The notes beneath the pieces are model-generated. The model was given only the letters and a program-made list of their open reading frames with translations, did not search any database and had not been told where the DNA came from. From positions 124,001 to 188,000 of the forward strand of contig JAWLHE010000002.1 in NCBI GenBank assembly GCA_041690495.1: DNA of 64,000 nucleotides. The letters are read 5' to 3'. Source of the stretch: DATAAP01 sp041690495. Lineage in GTDB: Bacteria > Pseudomonadota > Alphaproteobacteria > CACIAM-22H2. The stretch's first letter is position 1. The number at the start of each line of letters is the position of its first letter. This document shows positions 62,525 through 64,000 of the stretch, piece by piece. The position numbers and the translations under genes were made by a program.

Positions 62525-64000
62525 ATGACCACCGACAATCTCCCGCGCGTGACCTATTCGAACATCGGAGTCGACTTCACGCCGCTGCACGACATGCTCG
62601 ACCGCGCAATTCCCGAGTTCCGGAAAGGGCTGGGCAAGCATCATCCCAACCGCATCGCCGGAAAGCCGGACGAGGACGGCCGGCCTTACAGCGTGAAGTG
62701 CCCGATCGACAGCCGGGTCGCCATCGGCAGTTTCGTCGAGGCTTCTCCGGCCGCCGTAGACCGTGCCGTGGCCGCCGCGAGGAAGGTCTATCCGGCGTGG
62801 TCGGGCACGCCATGGTCCGAGCGCGTAAGGGTCCTGCGGCGTGCCGCCGCGATCCTGGCGCGGCGCAAGTACGATCTCGGCATCGCCTGCCTGCTCGAGG
62901 TCGGCAAGTCGCGCCTCGAGGCGATGGGCGAATCCGAAGAGGCGCACGACCTGATCGCCTATTACTGCGACGAGATGGAGGCGAACAAAGGCTTCGTGCG
63001 CGACATGCGCCGCGCTTTCCCCAACGAGGTGACGTCGGTCCATCTTCGCCCGGTCGGCGTGTTCGGCGTGATCGCCCCGTTCAACTTCCCGGCGGCGCTG
63101 TCGATTGCGATGATCACTGGCGCCCTGCTCGGCGGAAATACGGTGGTCTACAAGCCGGCGCCGCAGACGGCCCTGACCGGGGGCCTGCTGGTCGAGGCGC
63201 TCCACGAGGCGGGCGTGCCGGCGGGAGCGGTCAACCTGATCTGCGGCGAGGAGTCGGGGCGTGCGCTGGTCGACCATCCGGGCATTGACGGCATTGCATT
63301 CACCGGCAGCCACGCCGTCGGCATGGAGATCTTTTCCAAGTTCGCGGACCGCGCCCATGCACGCCCGGTGGTGGTGGAGATGGGCGGCAAGAACCCGGCC
63401 TATGTGTCGGCGAACGCCGATCTCGAAATGGCGGCGGAGGGCGTGATGCGCTCCGCCTTCGGCCTGTCCGGGCAGAAATGCAGCGCGTGCTCGGTGGCCT
63501 ATGTCGAGCGCCGCGTGCATGACGCGTTCGTCGAGCTACTCTGCGCCAAGACGGCGGCGCTCAAGATCGGCAACCCGGAGCAACGCGACGTCTATACCGG
63601 GCCGGTCATCGACGCCGAGGCGGGCCAGCGCTTCGATACGTCCGTCATGCGCGCGGGACGCGACGGCAATATCGTCGCAGGAGCCCATCGATTGAAAGGC
63701 GACGTGTTCGACCACGGCGTCTATGTCGCGCCCACCATCGTCACCGGCCTGCCCTCGGGGCATGCGCTGGTCACCGAGGAACTGTTCCTGCCGTTCCTCG
63801 CCGTGCGGCCCTACGATACGCTGCAGGCCGGCATCGCCGAGGGCAACACGGTGGTCTACGGCCTGACCGCCGGCATCTATACGCGCGACAAGGCGGAACT
63901 CGACCTGTTCCTTGCCCGCGCCGAGGCGGGCGTCCTCTACGCCAACCGCCGCTCCGGCGCTACAACGGGGGCATGGCCCGGCATCCAGACCTTCTGCGGC
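62525..64000 (+). CDS. Aldehyde dehydrogenase, 1-pyrroline-5-carboxylate-dehydrogenase-like (3' end off window)
   Basis: 492 codons, open to the window edge. The NAD-binding region has GVFGVIAPFNFPAALSIAM and NTVVYKPAPQTALTGGLLVE, then AFTGSHAVGMEIFSKFA, the catalytic Glu in VVVEMGGKNPAYVSA, the nucleophile Cys in FGLSGQKCSACSVAYVE, and the end RRSGATTGAWPGIQTFCG. The GATTGAWPG ending is typical of RocA-type P5C dehydrogenases, which oxidise glutamate-5-semialdehyde to glutamate; other semialdehydes remain possible. Start ATG 62525, family-like N terminus. Confidence 0.88.
   Translation, partial: MTTDNLPRVTYSNIGVDFTPLHDMLDRAIPEFRKGLGKHHPNRIAGKPDEDGRPYSVKCPIDSRVAIGSFVEASPAAVDRAVAAARKVYPAWSGTPWSERVRVLRRAAAILARRKYDLGIACLLEVGKSRLEAMGESEEAHDLIAYYCDEMEANKGFVRDMRRAFPNEVTSVHLRPVGVFGVIAPFNFPAALSIAMITGALLGGNTVVYKPAPQTALTGGLLVEALHEAGVPAGAVNLICGEESGRALVDHPGIDGIAFTGSHAVGMEIFSKFADRAHARPVVVEMGGKNPAYVSANADLEMAAEGVMRSAFGLSGQKCSACSVAYVERRVHDAFVELLCAKTAALKIGNPEQRDVYTGPVIDAEAGQRFDTSVMRAGRDGNIVAGAHRLKGDVFDHGVYVAPTIVTGLPSGHALVTEELFLPFLAVRPYDTLQAGIAEGNTVVYGLTAGIYTRDKAELDLFLARAEAGVLYANRRSGATTGAWPGIQTFCG

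Overview
The window is chromosomal DNA from a high-GC alphaproteobacterium. The evidence is conserved gene order: fabD-fabG-acpP-fabF-mltG, yicC-gmk facing rsmA-pdxA-surA-lptG-lptF, pepA-holC, purM-purN divergent from a DUF2066/CDP-alcohol/AI-2E/hdaA run, ppk-ppx facing rnd, then aspS and eipB. An aa3-type cytochrome oxidase subunit IV gene and EipB are also alphaproteobacterial hallmarks, and two sites fit the sigma-EcfG consensus. I cannot name a genus. No rRNA, tRNA, CRISPR array, insertion sequence or prophage was seen.

Region 1 (1-12 kb) is accessory and stress-flavoured. It holds the start of a protein-isoaspartate methyltransferase/erythromycin-esterase fusion, a DUF1080 protein followed by a broken metallophosphatase fragment, and an Hsp20-Lon pair. 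Next is a leftward cassette: glycosyltransferase, sugar-phosphate nucleotidyltransferase, methyltransferase and a glycosyl hydrolase whose TIM-barrel order looks permuted. It is divergent from a rightward inositol-phosphate synthase, histidine phosphatase and phosphohexomutase. The 263-bp divide carries two back-to-back GGAAC-N16-CGTT sites. This is the best candidate in the window for a poorly described system: a general-stress-controlled pathway making a methylated, inositol- or hexose-containing glycoconjugate.

Region 2 (12-33 kb) is mostly core: phnN, type II fatty-acid synthesis, mltG, then an inserted block (methyltransferase, cydAB, an SDR), yicC-gmk, and the leftward lptF-lptG-surA-pdxA-rsmA operon. 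lptD, usually between lptG and surA, is absent. pepA-holC, an unknown protein, a YcaQ-type DNA glycosylase, ndk and a 53-aa cytochrome oxidase subunit IV follow.

Region 3 (33-49 kb) holds purN/purM, the DUF2066-CDP-alcohol transferase-AI-2E-hdaA run, an SDR lacking the catalytic Tyr/Lys, and a polyphosphate neighbourhood (CYTH-CHAD protein, SixA-like phosphatase, ppk, ppx). rnd and aspS close it.

Region 4 (49-64 kb) is mixed: a 2H phosphoesterase, EipB, Sua5-type tRNA modification enzyme, a proline-rich hypothetical protein, an OmpA-domain protein, cysQ coupled to an orphan molybdenum hydroxylase large subunit, a GH15 glucoamylase-like enzyme, topoisomerase IB, an SRAP protein coupled to an MFS transporter, and a truncated aldehyde dehydrogenase at the right edge.
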